A DNA stretch of 64,000 nt from assembly GCA_964293815.1 (NCBI GenBank), contig CAXYYC010000001.1:62001-126000 (forward strand). Reading direction: 5' to 3'. This document shows positions 1-8,281 of this stretch, one piece after another. Source of the stretch: CTSOIL-112 sp964293815. Lineage in GTDB: Bacteria > Pseudomonadota > Gammaproteobacteria > Burkholderiales > Burkholderiaceae. Each line of letters opens with the position of its first letter. The first letter of the stretch is position 1. The translations under genes were made by a program, and so were the position numbers. Below the pieces are notes generated by a model. The model did no database searches and had not been told where the DNA came from. It was given only the letters and a program-made list of their open reading frames with translations.

Positions 1-515
1 CCTGCAGAAATTAAAAAACACTGCGCCAGCAAATACATAAACAGCGTGGCAAACTCCCAGATGTTATACCCACTGTTGCGAAAAAACACAAAGCGCAGTA
101 CCGTGGCTAAGATCATCGTCTGTGCCAACTCCACCGGCACGGGATTATCCATCGCCCATTGGCACAGAACACTGTTTCCGCACTGCGCCAACTCGTTGGA
201 TAAACCGGATGTCCAATGTGCCACTGCCGCAGTCAGTACCAAATACGGCAATGGCCGCGTGAGCACCTCCCGATCAGTCTGAATAAAGGTGCGAATCCGC
301 TGCCCCGGCGCAATAAATAGTCCCAGCAAAGTTTGGCGAAAAATCTTGGTCAACCAATATTCCACTTTGTTTTCATCCAAAATTGAGGAATCAATTCGTT
401 TGACCACCAATTTTTTACCACACAACGGGCAATACGGATACCCTTCCAAATGCTCGCACACCGCTGATTTTCTAAGCGCAGACTGCCATATTTGACTCAC
501 TTGTTTGCGCATCAT
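1..515 (-). CDS. DUF3667-like membrane protein with zinc ribbon (partial)
   Basis: The gene runs off the left edge of the window, so only about 171 N-terminal codons are visible. The start is the first of two adjacent ATG codons, preceded by AGGAGA. Residues about 19-32 form a zinc-ribbon-like pattern (C-E-H then CPLCGKK). A segment follows in which a conserved 'tl..lf..pgqrirtfi' stretch leads into hydrophobic, probably membrane-spanning segments. This layout matches the DUF3667 family, whose function is unknown. It begins 15 bases after the stop of the lipoprotein esterase on the same strand, so the two probably share a transcript. Family assignment is by pattern recognition only. Confidence 0.6.
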   Translation of the reverse strand, partial: MMRKQVSQIWQSALRKSAVCEHLEGYPYCPLCGKKLVVKRIDSSILDENKVEYWLTKIFRQTLLGLFIAPGQRIRTFIQTDREVLTRPLPYLVLTAAVAHWTSGLSNELAQCGNSVLCQWAMDNPVPVELAQTMILATVLRFVFFRNSGYNIWEFATLFMYLLAQCFLISA

Positions 516-530
516 TCGTCTCCTGTTGGC

Positions 531-1541
531 TTATAAATAAGTTCGTAGAAAACCCAGTAATAGCTGCTGTAACTGCGAATCGGTATAAAATTTCGCATCT
601 GCGTGATCGGCGTCAATCAGGCGTAACTGGCTCGGTACACCCGCCTTTTGCAACGCCGTAGCCATCGCTTGTGACTGCACATACGCCACCACACAATCCT
701 GCCGTCCGTGCAGTAGCAACATCGGCGGATCATCAGCGCTGACATAGTGAATCGGACTGGCAAGCAATGCCTGCTGCTGACGCTCAGGCGTATCGAGCGC
801 ACCACCGCCAAGCAGGCCGTATTCGGCCTCATGCGGTTTGTTCGGATCGTACCCCCACGGATTCGGACAGCCTTGTGCCGCCCGTTCGGCAGGTAAATGG
901 CGCAAATCGGCAATGCCGTAATAACTGATCGCGGCTTTGACCCGACTGCTGAATGCCGCATTGCCCAGTGTGCCTTCCAAACTCGGTTCACCCGCACTGA
1001 CCGCGAGCAGTTGTGCCAAATGACCACCCGCAGACTCACCAGCAACGGCGATGCGCTCGGAATCGATACCCAACTCAGCGGCATGGGCGCGCAAATAGCG
1101 CACAGCGGCTTTTACATCGTGAATCGGCGCGGGGAATATGCCCTCGGGTATCAGTCGGTAGTTGACCGAGGCGACCGCGTAGCCGTTGTCCAACAGCAGG
1201 CGGAGCAGTTGTTCCAATTGCATGTGCGTGCCGCCGCTCATCCATGCTTTATCGCCGATCATCCATGCACCGCCGTGGATGAATACGACCAATGGCCGAT
1301 GACCTTGCTCGCTCGGATTCACTGTCACGTCAGGCGCATACACATCCAGCATTTGCGCCTGATTACTCGTACCGGCATAGGCCAAATCGGCATACGTGGG
1401 CGCAGTCACCGCAGATATAGTCGTCGAGTTGGCCGTATTCGATTCGGGCGCAGACATGGCGCGCTCAAATGCGCTGTGCGCCGGTTTGCACGCGGACAAC
1501 ACCACGCAGAACAGTAGGGCTAAGGTGATATGGGGTTTCAT
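531..1541 (-). CDS. Alpha/beta hydrolase lipoprotein (carboxylesterase-type)
   Basis: A 336-residue secreted hydrolase. I chose the start at 1541 because it gives a lipoprotein signal peptide (MKPHITLALLF then a VVLSAC lipobox); an upstream ATG at 1751 would add about 70 residues overlapping the transposase gene. The fold is seen in the oxyanion motif FIHGGAW, the nucleophile elbow GESAGG, and a late Asp (GRQD) and His (DADHAD) completing the triad. This is the esterase/lipase group related to BD-FAE and hormone-sensitive-lipase-like enzymes, acting on short acyl or aryl esters. The substrate is unknown. It probably sits as a lipoprotein facing the periplasm. The IS200-type element lies just upstream and may have replaced part of its original promoter region. 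Confidence 0.85.
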   Translation of the reverse strand: MKPHITLALLFCVVLSACKPAHSAFERAMSAPESNTANSTTISAVTAPTYADLAYAGTSNQAQMLDVYAPDVTVNPSEQGHRPLVVFIHGGAWMIGDKAWMSGGTHMQLEQLLRLLLDNGYAVASVNYRLIPEGIFPAPIHDVKAAVRYLRAHAAELGIDSERIAVAGESAGGHLAQLLAVSAGEPSLEGTLGNAAFSSRVKAAISYYGIADLRHLPAERAAQGCPNPWGYDPNKPHEAEYGLLGGGALDTPERQQQALLASPIHYVSADDPPMLLLHGRQDCVVAYVQSQAMATALQKAGVPSQLRLIDADHADAKFYTDSQLQQLLLGFLRTYL

Positions 1542-1683
1542 GAACAAGTTGGTGACGCACGTTGGATATAAATGGTTCAATATACACATTCCCGCCTGCG
1601 GCTTCAAGCGGCGCGTGGAGCAATACGTTAAGCAATACATTAAGCAGCAATTCAAGAGAATGACTGCTCCGCACATCAAATAA

Positions 1684-2185
1684 ACTACCCCGCCGCAAGC
1701 GGACGAGGTATTAGAATAGTGCCAATTGTCGATTTTCATGTAATTTGACATATTCTTTCCCTTGGCTTTTCACATATGTGCTTATCATATTCTCATCACC
1801 ATGCTTACCCACCGTGCTTGCAAAATAACCATCTGACCAAAACTCTCCACCCCATAATTGCTTCTTTACTTGTGGACATCTGCGAAATATTTCTCGCGCC
1901 GTGAGACTCTTTATTAGTGTGACTATTTTCACCACTGAATACGTAGGAATACTCTGAACTAAAAAGTGAACGTGATCTTTGTCTGTTCCTATCTCTATAA
2001 AGTGAATTTGATAACACCCTTCTATCTCTACACAAACAGCTCTCAATGCCTCATCTACTTCCGAACCAATAACCTTGCGACGATATTTCGCAGGAAATAC
2101 CAAGTGATATAACAACACTGTTACGTTATGACTTTTATGAATATATTCGCTCATGCGAATATATTACGCCCCAAGGGGCGGGGAA
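1684..2185 (-). mobile_element. IS200-type insertion sequence (IS200/IS605 family)
   Basis: A single Y1-transposase gene is bracketed by small hairpins rather than inverted repeats, as expected for this family. On the + strand one hairpin is CGCCCC-TT-GGGGCG at 2167-2180, just upstream of tnpA. The other is around 1686-1709 (core CCGC-AA-GCGG with further paired bases), just after the tnpA stop. Exact ends are not defined, because the family makes no target duplication. No TnpB is present. Confidence 0.6.
1711..2154 (-). CDS. tnpA: IS200/IS605 family transposase TnpA
   Basis: A 147-residue HUH/Y1 transposase of normal length for the family. The metal-binding His-hydrophobic-His is in DHVHFL (about residues 60-65), and the nucleophilic tyrosine is expected in STYVKSQG near residue 127. 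These enzymes act on single-stranded DNA by cutting and joining hairpin-marked ends. The frame is intact and both flanking hairpins are present, so the element may be active. It is a plain IS200-type enzyme rather than an obvious REP-associated transposase, because it lacks that group's N-terminal extension. Confidence 0.92.
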   Translation of the reverse strand: MSEYIHKSHNVTVLLYHLVFPAKYRRKVIGSEVDEALRAVCVEIEGCYQIHFIEIGTDKDHVHFLVQSIPTYSVVKIVTLIKSLTAREIFRRCPQVKKQLWGGEFWSDGYFASTVGKHGDENMISTYVKSQGKEYVKLHENRQLALF

Positions 2186-2407
2186 TTCAACCCAAAGAGA
2201 TTAAACGATGTCACACACCGGTCACCATCAACCGCACCAATCCAACATACCCGCGCAAACACGCTCATGCAGGGCTGATTTGGCGTGCCGGTGGTGTTAT
2301 CATGCGGTTGGTACGCGATTGACTGGCGGTTGTTGGCGCTGATTGCATCAGCAGCGTTTTTGGTGCCAACGGAAGCACCACGCACCCGCATTATTTGAAG
2401 GATTTTC

Positions 2408-3367
2408 ATGTCAGGCTCATTTTGGCAAGCCTTGGTGTTTGCCTTATCCGTCACACTGCCGAGCATTTTGCTGTTGGCATTGGGCTATTTTTTGCGCCGC
2501 AGCGGACAGATTGACGCGCATTTTTGCGACCAAGCATCGAAAATCGTGTTTCGCTACTCATTGCCAGCGCTATTGTTTTTCAGCATTTATGGCAACAAGG
2601 TGGATTTCAGCTCGCAAATTCCGCTCATCGCCGCTGGCGCAGTCGCCAGTTTAATCCTGTTTTTCGGCGCAGAACTCGTCGCCGCACGCACACGCATGGT
2701 CGCCACAGACAAAGGCGTTTTTGTGCAAGGCGTGTACCGCGCGAACACGATGATTGCGGGGTTGGCGTTCATTGCCAATGCGTATGGTGCCGAAGGCGTC
2801 GCGGTCGGCGCAGTTTATGGTGGCGCCATGACCTTGCTCTACAACGTGTTGGCAGTGATTACGCTGAATCAAAACGTGGCTGGCTCGCGCCGTGTGCAGA
2901 TGGCTTACTTTGCCCGCCAATTGCTCACCAATCCGCTGATCATCGCTATTTTGCTTGCGCTCGCGGCCAAAGCCATCGCGCTGCCGGTCTCGCCGTTACT
3001 GGTGCAAACAGGTGGTTATCTGGCAGCAATTGCCTTACCGTTAGCCTTGATCTGCGCAGGCGCCACGCTGAATGTGCAATCGCTGTTCAGCGTGTCCAAT
3101 ATCGCGCTCTGGTCAAGCATGGGACGCCTGATCGCCGCACCGGTAATCGCTGTGTTGGTCGGATTGGCCTTTGGTTTGCAGGGTTTAAATATGGGTGTGC
3201 TGTTCATGATGATGACCACGCCAGTGGCCGCCGCGAGCTACGTCATGGCCAAAGCGATGGGCGCGAATGAGGTCGCCGCCGCCAATATCATCGGTATCAC
3301 CACCGTTGGCGCCATGCCGATTGCGGCAGGTGGTATTGCGTTGTTGCGCGCCGTGGGGTGGTTGTGA
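2408..3367 (+). CDS. AEC family transporter
   Basis: A 319-residue inner-membrane protein with about ten hydrophobic segments, of the auxin efflux carrier/AEC family of secondary transporters. Helices are arranged as two halves with a central hydrophilic break around residues 150-165. The segment VYRANTMIAGLAFIANAYG is typical of the family. Bacterial members export or import small organic acids such as malate; the substrate here cannot be read from the sequence. The start has AAGGA seven bases upstream. Its TGA stop overlaps the ATG of the following kinase-like gene by one base, so the two are probably translationally coupled. Confidence 0.88.
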   Translation: MSGSFWQALVFALSVTLPSILLLALGYFLRRSGQIDAHFCDQASKIVFRYSLPALLFFSIYGNKVDFSSQIPLIAAGAVASLILFFGAELVAARTRMVATDKGVFVQGVYRANTMIAGLAFIANAYGAEGVAVGAVYGGAMTLLYNVLAVITLNQNVAGSRRVQMAYFARQLLTNPLIIAILLALAAKAIALPVSPLLVQTGGYLAAIALPLALICAGATLNVQSLFSVSNIALWSSMGRLIAAPVIAVLVGLAFGLQGLNMGVLFMMMTTPVAAASYVMAKAMGANEVAAANIIGITTVGAMPIAAGGIALLRAVGWL

Positions 3368-3957
3368 TGGATCGCCTGCGCACCATTGCCATTCTCGGCC
3401 CCGAAAGTTCGGGTAAAAGCACCTTGTGCACGCAATTGGCGACGCATCTGAATGGCATTTGGGTTCGTGAATATGTGCGCGAATATATGCGTGAATATGT
3501 GCACGACCATGTGCACGCCAATGTTCACAACGATGTGCCTGCACAGACAGGCGTATACACCGAGACGGATTTACTCGCGATTGGCCGTGGTCAATTGCGC
3601 TTGAATCAGGCGGGCATCGCACAGGCACAGATACACGCGCAGACGCATGGGCACGCAGACGTTCTGTTTGACACCGAGGCCACGGTGCTGGCGGTCTGGG
3701 CGCAAGCGGCTTTGGGCTATGTGCCGCCGGAAATCGAGCACGCCTGCGCGACGCAAACCTTTACCGATTATCTGCTGCTTACGCCCGATTTGCCGTGGCA
3801 AGCCGACCCGCTGCGCAGTGCGCCCGAGCTGGCACAGCGTCAGGCGATTTTTGCGCAATACGAAATTTGGCTGGCGCGCTACCAGCGCCCTTATACAGTC
3901 GTGAGCGGTCACGGGGCGGCGCGTTTGCACTGTGCTTTACGCGCATTGAATGGCTAA
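3367..3957 (+). CDS. NadR-like AAA ATPase / nicotinamide-riboside-kinase-like protein
   Basis: A 196-residue P-loop protein. The Walker A motif GPESSGKST is at about residues 11-19. It is followed by the W-V-x-E-Y motif, the LFDTEATVLAVW segment, the LLTPDLPWQADPLR segment, and a C-terminal YTVVSGHGAAR. This is the order seen in the ribosylnicotinamide kinase domain of NadR and its stand-alone relatives. No N-terminal adenylyltransferase domain is present. The ATG overlaps the AEC transporter stop by one base. Between residues 33 and 56 the conserved EY(A/V)R helix is expanded into six tetrapeptide units (three VREY-type, three VH-type), which is unusual. The substrate is inferred from family only. 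Confidence 0.75.
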   Translation: MDRLRTIAILGPESSGKSTLCTQLATHLNGIWVREYVREYMREYVHDHVHANVHNDVPAQTGVYTETDLLAIGRGQLRLNQAGIAQAQIHAQTHGHADVLFDTEATVLAVWAQAALGYVPPEIEHACATQTFTDYLLLTPDLPWQADPLRSAPELAQRQAIFAQYEIWLARYQRPYTVVSGHGAARLHCALRALNG

Positions 3958-4387
3958 GACGACCGCGCATCTGCGCCTCAGAACCTTGGCATATTTCACG
4001 CCATCAACCTCCATGCCTCAAGCCTGATGCACCAGCCAACGGCTGTGGGAATTTTGCACCACCCAAGAAATTCTTGAAAAAATTTGCCCATGCACCAAAA
4101 AAATGCGTTTTGACGCACACGTCCTCATTCATCCAGCGCGCGCACCAAATCAACGCACAAATCGTTAGCCCAACCCGATCAGCGCACCACAACGAAGCAA
4201 AATCATAATATATTCAAACACTTACCACCATCAGCTCACAGCCTGATTGCTTTACAAGTGGATTGTTTTCACTCAAACTTCGGCCATGTTTGCTCAAAAT
4301 CAACGAGGCGCTCTGCGCCAATTGATCGATTTTGGGTATGGCAACGGATTGATTAATCAAATTGCACAGCTTTACAGGAGAATATGT
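3958..4387. other. Non-coding stretch before the ammonium transporter
   Basis: About 430 bases without a supported gene. It ends in AGGAG just ahead of the transporter start. A+T-rich blocks around 4065-4110 and 4200-4270 could hold a promoter, but I could not define one confidently. No glnB/glnK-type gene is present here, although PII genes often sit next to amtB. Confidence 0.5.
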
Positions 4388-5716
4388 ATGAAACGTTATG
4401 GAATACCTTTGGTGTTGCTACTCGCCACTGCGGTGAGCGGTGTGGCTTGGGCGCAAACCTCGAGCGAAACACCGCCCGCACCAGAGGCTGTGACAGCCGC
4501 CGTCGATTTCGCCGACACCGCATTTATTTTGATCTCATCCGCCTTGGTATTGCTGATGACACCTGCGCTGGCGTTTTTCTACGGCGGGCTGTCGCGCAGC
4601 AAAAGCGTGTTGAATACCATGATGATGTCGTTCGCCGCCATGGGCGTGATTACGCTGGTGTGGGTCGCTGTCGGTTTCTCCATCGCGTTTGGTGACAATC
4701 CGATGGGTGCGTGGTTCGGCAGTTTTCACAATCTGATGCTCGCCGGCATGGACAGCAGCAGCACCGCCACCACCTTTGACCCAGCGCATTTGATTCCGAA
4801 ATATGTGTTTGTGATGTTCCAAGCGACTTTCGCGATCATCGCCGCCGCGCTGATCAGCGGCGCGCTGGTGGATCGCATGAAATTCGGTGCGTATTTGGCC
4901 TTCATCACCCTGTGGAGCATTTTTGTGTACAGCCCCGTGGCGCACTGGGTCTGGGATGCGTCGGGTTGGTTATTCCAACTGGGCGCACTGGATTTTGCCG
5001 GTGGTACGGTGGTGCACATCAACGCGGGCGTATCGGCGCTGGTGGCGGCCAAATTGCTCAGTCCTCGCTTGCAAACCACGCGCAATGGCGCGATTCCGCA
5101 CAATATTCCGTTTGTGTTGCTCGGCGCAGGTTTGCTCTGGTTCGGCTGGTTTGGTTTTAACGCGGGCAGCGCATTGAGCGCGAACGGCTCTGCGGGATTG
5201 GCCATGTTGACCACGCAAATTGCAGCAGCAGCCGCTCTGGTGGTGTGGTTGATCTGGGAACGCGCCACCGGCCACGCCATGAGCGCAGTCGGCGCAGCAA
5301 CCGGCGCGGTGGTGGGCTTGGTCGCGATCACGCCGGCGGCCGGTTTGGTCAGCCCTGCGTATGCGATTTTGATCGGCGCATTGGGTGCAACGGCAAGTTT
5401 CTGGGCGGTGCAAAACAAACGCCGCTTCAAGGTCGATGATGTACTGGATGTATTTGCCTGTCACGGCGTCGCGGGGATTGTCGGTGCGATTTTGACCGGC
5501 GCATTTGCATTCTCAACCGGTCAGGGCAAAGGCACGCTGGAACAAGTTAAAATCCAGTTGATCGGCGTCGGCGCGACCATTGTGTACGCCGCCATTGGCA
5601 CCTTCATCATTCTCAAGTTGATTGCGCTGGCGGGTGGCCTGCGCCTGACCAAAGACGAGGAAATGGAAGGCATTGACATCGTTTGTCACGAGGAGTCGGC
5701 CTACACCAATAAATAA
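4388..5716 (+). CDS. amtB: Ammonium transporter (Amt family)
   Basis: A 442-residue inner-membrane channel for ammonium uptake. The start at 4388 has AGGAG eight bases upstream and gives a cleavable signal peptide ending VAWAQ, as in E. coli AmtB. Family landmarks include FFYGGLSRSKS near the first mature helix, AHWVWDASGW, then DFAGGTVVHINAG holding the first pore His. The second pore His lies in FACHGVAGIVGA. The protein has the usual eleven-helix length and no C-terminal extension. The PII partner normally encoded beside amtB is missing from this locus, so any regulation by PII would be in trans. Confidence 0.95.
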   Translation: MKRYGIPLVLLLATAVSGVAWAQTSSETPPAPEAVTAAVDFADTAFILISSALVLLMTPALAFFYGGLSRSKSVLNTMMMSFAAMGVITLVWVAVGFSIAFGDNPMGAWFGSFHNLMLAGMDSSSTATTFDPAHLIPKYVFVMFQATFAIIAAALISGALVDRMKFGAYLAFITLWSIFVYSPVAHWVWDASGWLFQLGALDFAGGTVVHINAGVSALVAAKLLSPRLQTTRNGAIPHNIPFVLLGAGLLWFGWFGFNAGSALSANGSAGLAMLTTQIAAAAALVVWLIWERATGHAMSAVGAATGAVVGLVAITPAAGLVSPAYAILIGALGATASFWAVQNKRRFKVDDVLDVFACHGVAGIVGAILTGAFAFSTGQGKGTLEQVKIQLIGVGATIVYAAIGTFIILKLIALAGGLRLTKDEEMEGIDIVCHEESAYTNK

Positions 5717-5731
5717 CGACGCTTGTGAAGT

Positions 5732-5765
5732 AAAACGCCCTGTACTGGAACAGGGCGTTTTTTAT
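5732..5765. terminator. Bidirectional terminator after amtB
   Basis: A perfect ten-base stem (AAACGCCCTG, loop TACTGGAA, CAGGGCGTTT) followed by T on the + strand and preceded by A. It lies between the convergent amtB and small lipoprotein genes and can serve both. Confidence 0.85.
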
Positions 5766-5775
5766 TTCGGATGAT

Positions 5776-6120
5776 TTACGGCGCTTCGTAGAACACATAC
5801 GAAGTTGAATAATCACTGATTTCAAAATACACACGGCGCTCACCCGGATCAACTTTACCGTTCAAATTCAGGTCAATCACGCCGTAGCCGTAGCGATACG
5901 AGCGCGCACCACCATCGCTCGTGCCCATCGCCGTGGACATTTTGTCAATATTCATAAAGCGTTTGACCAAAGTATTGCCCGCATAAACCTCCAAAACACC
6001 GTTCGTCCCCGTCCAGTTTTGGATGCTGCGACCAATTTGGTTTTGCGTCTCCTGCGTACACGCGCTGGCGAACAACAACGGCAGGGTGAGCACAACGGCC
6101 AATTTAGATAATGTTTGCAT
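5776..6120 (-). CDS. Small hypothetical lipoprotein
   Basis: A 114-residue protein with a signal peptide and a lipobox (LLFASAC; Cys about residue 21), so it is probably anchored to an envelope membrane. The mature part has no family I recognise; it contains a predicted beta-rich segment with DLNLNGKVDPGE, which has the look of an Asp-rich EF-hand-like calcium loop but is not a clear match. AGGAGCG lies just upstream of the start. It faces amtB across a shared terminator and is monocistronic. Confidence 0.7.
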   Translation of the reverse strand: MQTLSKLAVVLTLPLLFASACTQETQNQIGRSIQNWTGTNGVLEVYAGNTLVKRFMNIDKMSTAMGTSDGGARSYRYGYGVIDLNLNGKVDPGERRVYFEISDYSTSYVFYEAP

Positions 6121-6227
6121 TTTTCGCTCCTACGGCGTTTAATTCAGATGTGCGAGGCCAACGAGCCTCGCCTTGACGCAGGCATTATAGAACAAAGCCC
6201 GTAGAATTTTTTGTGAAAGGACGTTTT

Positions 6228-6836
6228 ATGCCACATTTGACCTTGATCGGCTCCCTGACCAGCCCGTATGTGCGCAAAATTCGCATCTTGCTGGCGGAGA
6301 AAAAGCTGCCGTACGAATGGATTTTGGACGATGTATGGGGACAAAATCCGCACGTCACCGCACACAATCCGCTCGCCCAAGTGCCGTGTCTGCTGATCGA
6401 CAAAAAGGACGCCGTCATCGACTCGCGCGTGATCGCTGAATATCTGGAGCTGCTCGCACCCATGCACCTGCCGAACGAACCGACACAGCGCATCGAAGCA
6501 CTCAAATGGGCAGCGCTGACCGATGGCTTGATGGATGCGGCGGCCAAACACCGCGTTGAACAACTGCGTCCCAAAGCACTACAATGGCCAGACTGGTTGG
6601 CGCGGCAAAAGGGCAAGTTACGCGCCGGACTGGCGGCGATTGAAACGCGACTCGCCACGCACCCGTGGTTGGCCAACGACACCTACAGCGTGGCCGACAT
6701 TGGCCTAATGTGCGTGCTCAACTTCATTGATTTTCGCCAGCCCGATGACGCATGGCGCACCGATTTTCCGCACATCGCGCAATGGGAAGCCCATTTAGCC
6801 AGCCAACCGGCTTTTGCCGAGACTTTGCCTCGCTAA
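6228..6836 (+). CDS. Glutathione S-transferase family protein
   Basis: A 202-residue cytosolic protein. I chose the ATG at 6228 because AAGGAC lies seven bases upstream; an in-frame GTG at 6213 is less likely. The N-terminal thioredoxin-like domain has LTSPYVRKIRILLAEKKLPYE and a cis-Pro segment (NPLAQVPCLLIDKKDAVIDSR). The second half is the helical GST domain with the ND-x-x-S-V-A-D-I-G motif. The layout resembles bacterial GSTs of the YibF-like type. The substrate is unknown. Confidence 0.9.
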   Translation: MPHLTLIGSLTSPYVRKIRILLAEKKLPYEWILDDVWGQNPHVTAHNPLAQVPCLLIDKKDAVIDSRVIAEYLELLAPMHLPNEPTQRIEALKWAALTDGLMDAAAKHRVEQLRPKALQWPDWLARQKGKLRAGLAAIETRLATHPWLANDTYSVADIGLMCVLNFIDFRQPDDAWRTDFPHIAQWEAHLASQPAFAETLPR

Positions 6837-6985
6837 ACCAAGCGCCTTAATATATTTATTTAGCATAAATAAATTCATGTTGGCTATTTAACACAGTTTA
6901 CCGACCACGCACGGAAAAAGCGCTGAACAATTCCGACAAAAATAGTACAATATGCCTTTCATTTATTTCTGTCGCGAATAAAAAA

Positions 6986-7762
6986 ATGTCCAATATTTAT
7001 TATGAAAAAGTGACCAGTGTGCACCACTGGAATGACACATTGTTTAGTTTCACCTGCACGCGCGATCCCGGATTGCGTTTCATCAACGGTCAATTCGTCA
7101 TGATTGGCTTAGAAGTTGATGGTAAACCACTGATGCGCGCCTACTCGATTGTCAGCCCGAATTACGAAGAGCAGCTCGAATTCTACTCGATCAAGGTACA
7201 AAACGGCCCGCTGACCTCGCGCCTACAGCACCTCAAAGTCGGCGACGAAGTACTGGTCAGCAAAAAAGCCACCGGTACATTGGTACAAGACAACCTGCTA
7301 CCGGGCAAAAACCTATACCTATTCTCCACTGGCACAGGGCTGGCGCCATTCATGTCCATCATTCGTGACCCTGACGTATACGAGCGCTACGAAAAAATCA
7401 TCCTGATTCACGGCGTGCGCTACGTGAGCGAATTGGGCTACCACGAATACATCATGAAAGAATTGCCGAACAACGAATATTTCGGCGACATGATTCAAGA
7501 AAAACTGATTTACTACCCAACGGTCACGCGCGAACCATTCTACAACCAAGGCCGTCTGACCGATCTCCTCATCAGTGGCAAACTGACCGACGACATCAGT
7601 ATGCCGCGACTGAATCGTGAAACTGACCGCGTATTGATCTGCGGTTCGCCATCCATGCTGCAAAGCTGCTGCGACATGCTCAATGGCATGGGTTTTACCG
7701 AATCGCCACGCATGGGCGAGCCGGGTGACTACGCGATTGAACGTGCGTTTGTGGAAAAATAA
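6986..7762 (+). CDS. fpr: Ferredoxin--NADP+ reductase
   Basis: A 258-residue FAD flavoprotein that passes electrons between NADP(H) and ferredoxin or flavodoxin. The FAD-binding RAYS motif (residues about 52-55) and FYSIKV lie in the first domain. The NADP domain has GTGLAPF and ends CGSPSML. The C-terminus AFVEK is diagnostic of the bacterial Fpr subclass lacking a terminal tyrosine. The start at 6986 has only a weak A-rich ribosome site. Bacterial fpr is often induced by oxidative stress, but no SoxR-type site was recognised here. Confidence 0.95.
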   Translation: MSNIYYEKVTSVHHWNDTLFSFTCTRDPGLRFINGQFVMIGLEVDGKPLMRAYSIVSPNYEEQLEFYSIKVQNGPLTSRLQHLKVGDEVLVSKKATGTLVQDNLLPGKNLYLFSTGTGLAPFMSIIRDPDVYERYEKIILIHGVRYVSELGYHEYIMKELPNNEYFGDMIQEKLIYYPTVTREPFYNQGRLTDLLISGKLTDDISMPRLNRETDRVLICGSPSMLQSCCDMLNGMGFTESPRMGEPGDYAIERAFVEK

Positions 7763-7805
7763 TTCGCTCCGTTTGAGCAAGGAATGGAGTCAAAACTGAC
7801 TCGGC

Positions 7806-7833
7806 AAAAAAGAGGAGCAATGCTCCTCTTTTT
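7806..7833. terminator. Bidirectional terminator after fpr
   Basis: The stem AGAGGAGC, loop AAT, GCTCCTCT is flanked by A on the left and T on the right. It separates fpr from the convergent small membrane protein gene. Confidence 0.85.
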
Positions 7834-7852
7834 CATACACCGTTTAGCATCA

Positions 7853-8194
7853 TTAAAGCGCCTTTCGCGCACGCGCCGATGCCAAGATCGGCCACGCCAC
7901 CAAACCGACAAAACCCGCCAGTCCCGCACAAATGCCCAAATGATTGATCCAATCAACCGAATAGCGCATCTCTGTAATCGACGACTTGACCCACATCGGA
8001 TACACAAAGAGCAGCGCGATAAATGCCAATATAACCCAAGTCATTGCCGGACGTAGTCCTGCACGCCAATTTTTACGTTGTCCGATGGTAATCGCATACG
8101 CAATCACCAGAGTTGCCAACATGCCCAATGGTACCGCCGGATGCAGCAAGCACCACTCATAAATAATATTGATTCCCAACCAAATTTCATACAT
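7853..8194 (-). CDS. Small membrane protein downstream of the SQR-like gene
   Basis: A 113-residue protein with three clear hydrophobic helices (about residues 20-40, 50-70 and 85-105) and a basic C-terminus. I do not recognise a family. It lies 87 bases downstream of the sulfide:quinone oxidoreductase on the same strand. It may be co-transcribed with that gene and could act at the membrane with it, but this is inference from position only. Confidence 0.65.
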   Translation of the reverse strand: MYEIWLGINIIYEWCLLHPAVPLGMLATLVIAYAITIGQRKNWRAGLRPAMTWVILAFIALLFVYPMWVKSSITEMRYSVDWINHLGICAGLAGFVGLVAWPILASARARKAL

Positions 8195-8281
8195 AACATG
8201 CTCCCTCAGCCGAAACCATACACATACGCAACATGCAGATTTTCAGCCGTTTATCGTTTTTAAGAAAATCCTTCGCCGCGT

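Noticed and set aside
897..1517. Long + strand open frame over the esterase gene
   Set aside because: It is the opposite-strand shadow of a gene with a clear lipobox and hydrolase motifs; the shadow protein is Arg/His-rich without recognisable domains.
2128..2466. Short open frames on both strands between the IS200-type element and the AEC transporter
   Set aside because: No ribosome site, no recognisable features, and partial overlap with the IS end and with the transporter start.
3463..3534. CRISPR array
   Set aside because: The repeats are in-frame 12-base units inside a gene, with no spacers. No other array-like repeats were seen in the window.
3185..3628. Minus-strand frame rich in His opposite the NadR-like gene
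   Set aside because: It is produced by the 12-base repeat of the kinase gene read backwards.
4335..4352. Possible sigma-54 promoter (TGGCAACGGATTGAT) before amtB
   Set aside because: The GG and downstream element are one base off the required spacing and the -12 GC is missing.
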